Source of the DNA: Crocinitomix sp.
GTDB lineage: Bacteria; Bacteroidota; Bacteroidia; Flavobacteriales_D; Crocinitomicaceae
Direction: 5' to 3'
Assembly (NCBI GenBank): GCA_013138735.1
Contig: WTCE01000100.1
Span: 1-64,000 of the forward strand
Length of the DNA: 64,000 nt
Every line of letters starts with the position of its first letter. Positions within the stretch are counted from its first letter, which is position 1. The notes below the pieces were generated by a model. That model was not told where the DNA came from. It was given only the letters and a program-made list of their open reading frames with translations, and made no database searches. This document shows positions 60,970 through 64,000 of this stretch, piece after piece. Position numbers and translations under genes: made by a program.

Positions 60970-63069
60970 TTAGCTTATGCGACTCCAATTTGGTTTTGAT
61001 TGAATAAGCGAGCGCAATTTTTTCGCCAAATATTCATGTTCTTTTAGTTCAAATTTGATGTCTTTATCCAAAAGCTCTTGCGCTTTTTCTCTTGCTAATT
61101 GTACAATTTGAGTGTCTGTTGCTAGATCAGCAATTTTAAGATTTAACAAGCCACTTTGCTGCGTACCCATGATATCGCCAGGCCCTCTTAATTTTAAATC
61201 GACTTCAGAGATTTTAAAACCGTCATTGGTTTCGCACATGGTTTCCAATCTTTTCTTGGCATTTTCTCCCAATTTATAACTACTCATTAAAATACAAAAA
61301 GACTGTTCTGCGCCACGACCTACGCGGCCACGTAACTGATGCAATTGTGAAAGGCCAAATTTTTCTGCGCTTTCAATAATCATAACACTGGCGTTGGGCA
61401 CATTAACCCCAACTTCGATTACCGTTGTGGCGACCATTATTTGCGTTTTTCCACTCGCAAATTGCTGCATTTCATGTTCCTTATCGTCCGGCTTCATTCT
61501 GCCATGAACAATGCTGACTTTGTATTTGGGTAAAGGAAAACGCCGCGTAATTGATTCATAGCCCGACATTAAATTTTGATAATCTAGTTTTTCAGATTCC
61601 TCAATTAAGGGATAAACAATATAAACTTGGCGCCCTTTTTTTATTTCATCCTCCATGAATTGAAACACTCTTAATCGTGCCGATTCAAAACGGTGAGAAG
61701 TTTGTATTTCCTTTCTTCCTGGCGGTAATTCATCAATGACTGATACATCTAAGTCACCATAAAAGGTAAGTGCCAACGTTCTTGGGATTGGTGTAGCTGT
61801 CATTACCAATTGATGAGGTGGTAATAAGTTTTTCTTCCACAGTTTAGAGCGCTGCGCAACACCAAAACGGTGCTGTTCATCAATAATTGCTAATCCTAAA
61901 TTTTTATAGCGAACAACTGGTTCGAGCAAAGCATGTGTGCCAACTAAAATGTCAATCTCACCATGTTCTAAAGCATCATGTAAAACTTTTCGTTTGGCTT
62001 TTTTTGTTGCTCCAACCAATAATTCAACTTTAACATCCATTTTTGAGAGCATTTCTGAAAGGGAAATAAAATGTTGATTGGCCAATATTGCTGTTGGTGC
62101 CATTATACAAGCCTGGTAACCGTTTCCAACCGCAATAAGCATTACCATTAATGCTACAAGCGTTTTTCCACTTCCAACATCCCCTTGCAATAAACGATTC
62201 ATATGTATTCCTGAACTAAGATCTTTCCTAATTTCTTTAATAACACGTTTTTGTGCCCCTGTCAATTCAAAGGGAATGTATTCGTCGAAAAAAGTGGTAA
62301 ATGGATCGCCAATCTCCTCAAATCGGAAACCTTTTATTTTGCGTTGTGTAATTTGTTTTCGCACTAAAAGTTCCAACTGCAAATAAAATAACTCCTGAAA
62401 TTTAAGTCTAAACTGGGCTTTTTTCGCGGCGTCATACGAAGGTGGTTGGTGAATGTCATAGATGGCCGTCTCTTTGCTGATTAAGCCTAAATCATTTCGG
62501 ATCCAATCTGGTAAATCTTCGGTGATTTGGTTTCTAATAGCTGGCAATAATTCTTTTAATAGACGTTCAATTCCGCGCGTATTAAATCCAGCTTTTTGTA
62601 ATTTTTCACCGCTATGGTAAACTGGCTGTAGTCCTTTTTGAAGTGGTCGGTCAGCAAAAATGAATTCAATTTCGGGGTGGGAAATATTATATTTTGAACC
62701 GAACTGTTTGGCTTTGCCCCACACAATTAACTCCGTACCAATAATCAGTTTTGGTTTAATCCAATTAATTCCTTTAAACCAAACTAAATCAATGGTTCCA
62801 GAGGCATCTCTAAACTTGGCTTCAAATCTTTTGCCGCGACCTGCGCCAATTTCTTTTCCCCCAATAATTTTTCCTTTTAACTGAACAGCTCCTGCAATTT
62901 CAGGTATTTGAGAAATTAAATGAAACTCTGAACGGTCGATATATCTAAATGGAAAGAGAAATAATAAGTCGCCAAAAGTCTTAATGCCAGCCTCTTCACG
63001 CAAGACTGCACCTCTTTTTGGACCAACTCCTTTAAGATATTCAATAGGGGTAGATAAAAAACCCGGCAT
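60970..63069 (-). CDS. recG: ATP-dependent DNA helicase RecG
   Basis: 699 aa; LLQGDVGSGKTLVA, DEQHRFGVAQR, TATPIPRTLALTFYGDLDVS, QLRGRVGRG. Confidence 0.97.
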   Translation of the reverse strand: MPGFLSTPIEYLKGVGPKRGAVLREEAGIKTFGDLLFLFPFRYIDRSEFHLISQIPEIAGAVQLKGKIIGGKEIGAGRGKRFEAKFRDASGTIDLVWFKGINWIKPKLIIGTELIVWGKAKQFGSKYNISHPEIEFIFADRPLQKGLQPVYHSGEKLQKAGFNTRGIERLLKELLPAIRNQITEDLPDWIRNDLGLISKETAIYDIHQPPSYDAAKKAQFRLKFQELFYLQLELLVRKQITQRKIKGFRFEEIGDPFTTFFDEYIPFELTGAQKRVIKEIRKDLSSGIHMNRLLQGDVGSGKTLVALMVMLIAVGNGYQACIMAPTAILANQHFISLSEMLSKMDVKVELLVGATKKAKRKVLHDALEHGEIDILVGTHALLEPVVRYKNLGLAIIDEQHRFGVAQRSKLWKKNLLPPHQLVMTATPIPRTLALTFYGDLDVSVIDELPPGRKEIQTSHRFESARLRVFQFMEDEIKKGRQVYIVYPLIEESEKLDYQNLMSGYESITRRFPLPKYKVSIVHGRMKPDDKEHEMQQFASGKTQIMVATTVIEVGVNVPNASVMIIESAEKFGLSQLHQLRGRVGRGAEQSFCILMSSYKLGENAKKRLETMCETNDGFKISEVDLKLRGPGDIMGTQQSGLLNLKIADLATDTQIVQLAREKAQELLDKDIKFELKEHEYLAKKLRSLIQSKPNWSRIS

Positions 63070-63119
63070 CAGTAAATCAAATAATTTTTAGTAAATTCCA
63101 ACAATAATTTTATTCTGAT

Positions 63120-64000
63120 ATGTTCAAAACCATCTTGCAATTTACGTTAATTTTTTTGATCGTCAGCATTGTTGTTGCCTTCAATAGCTCAGACAATCAC
63201 GTCAGTAAATATACACAAAGTACCCCAAATGCAATGCCTAAAACAGTGTCAGAGGCACTTGTGCAGATTGGCGCGGAAAAACCGAATCATTATATCGAAA
63301 AGATGGATGCGGATTCTGCCCGAATGGGAGAAGAGATAGTGAAATTCGGTAATTTATTGGACGAGTCAAACAAAAGGATCTCTAAATATTTCGTTTGTAC
63401 AGATTGTCATAATCTACAATTAGAATCTGCTAATCCAGCGGATGAATCACCAGAAGCAGTATTGGCATATGGAATGAAAAATGACGTTCCTTATTTACCG
63501 GCATCTACTTTTTATGGCATGTACAATAAAGAGCATTGGTACAATGATGATTATTTGAAAAAATACGGAGATTTAGTTTTACCTACAAGAGATACCCTTT
63601 ATAATGCCATTCAATTATGCGCCACACAATGTTCGCAAGGACGTGCAATGGAGCATTGGGAAGTGCGTGCAGTCTTACATTATTATAAATCAATTGAATT
63701 GAAAATTAGCGATCTTAAATTTGACGGAACTGAATTAATGAAATTCTCGAAACTGCTTTCTAAGGATAAAAAGGCAGCTTTAAAATTATTGAAAGAAAAA
63801 TATACACAGGTTAATCATGCCCATTTTGGTAATTCGGATATTCCAGTGATTGAAGGGTATGAACCGAATGCCGACAATGGCGAATATATTTTTAATAAAG
63901 GATGTTTACATTGCCATGACAAGGAAGCTGGTATTACAAATTTCGCAATGAGTAATGATAAATTAACCTTAGGATTTTTGTATCGCAAAAAAGATAAATA
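63120..64000 (+). CDS. Multi-heme c-type cytochrome domain protein (partial, runs off the right edge; absent from the ORF track)
   Basis: ATG at 63120: MFKTILQFTLIFLIVSIVVAFNSSDNHVSKYTQ...; heme motifs CTDCH and CLHCH; no stop before 64000. Confidence 0.8.
   Translation, partial: MFKTILQFTLIFLIVSIVVAFNSSDNHVSKYTQSTPNAMPKTVSEALVQIGAEKPNHYIEKMDADSARMGEEIVKFGNLLDESNKRISKYFVCTDCHNLQLESANPADESPEAVLAYGMKNDVPYLPASTFYGMYNKEHWYNDDYLKKYGDLVLPTRDTLYNAIQLCATQCSQGRAMEHWEVRAVLHYYKSIELKISDLKFDGTELMKFSKLLSKDKKAALKLLKEKYTQVNHAHFGNSDIPVIEGYEPNADNGEYIFNKGCLHCHDKEAGITNFAMSNDKLTLGFLYRKKDK

Overview
Chromosomal window from a Bacteroidota genome. Gene content and T9SS/gliding genes suggest Flavobacteriales, possibly Crocinitomicaceae-like, but the taxon is inferred. 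Most of the window is housekeeping or lineage-typical: groES/groEL, secG, an lptE-like gene, a sigma-54 activator, miaB, topA, the porP/gldKLMN locus with a second gldN-gldM pair, an ABC-F gene, lnt, grpE-dnaJ, a usp gene, comM, gmhA, a two-component system, fabD, an ompA-like gene, pdhC/pdhA, cdd, recG and a partial c-type cytochrome. The most interesting region is about 32.45-38.6 kb. It holds a compact radical-SAM RiPP cluster: at least three intact short precursors and one nonsense-interrupted precursor, with a GG/AG-type leader and a strictly periodic Cys-X3-Cys-X3-Cys-X3-Cys core, then a radical SAM/SPASM maturase with a PqqD/RRE-like N-terminus, then an outer-membrane beta-barrel/TonB-receptor-like gene. 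An imperfect ~45-55 bp direct repeat flanks the cluster, and the left copy starts at the comM start codon, which suggests an insertion. Other observations: a 183-bp MITE-like element in two copies, candidate sigma-54 promoters upstream of grpE and usp, a recurrent conserved loop motif in terminators, a G-poor degenerate repeat next to comM, and two genes broken by a single nonsense or homopolymer change. All calls come from reading sequence and translations; no searches were run.
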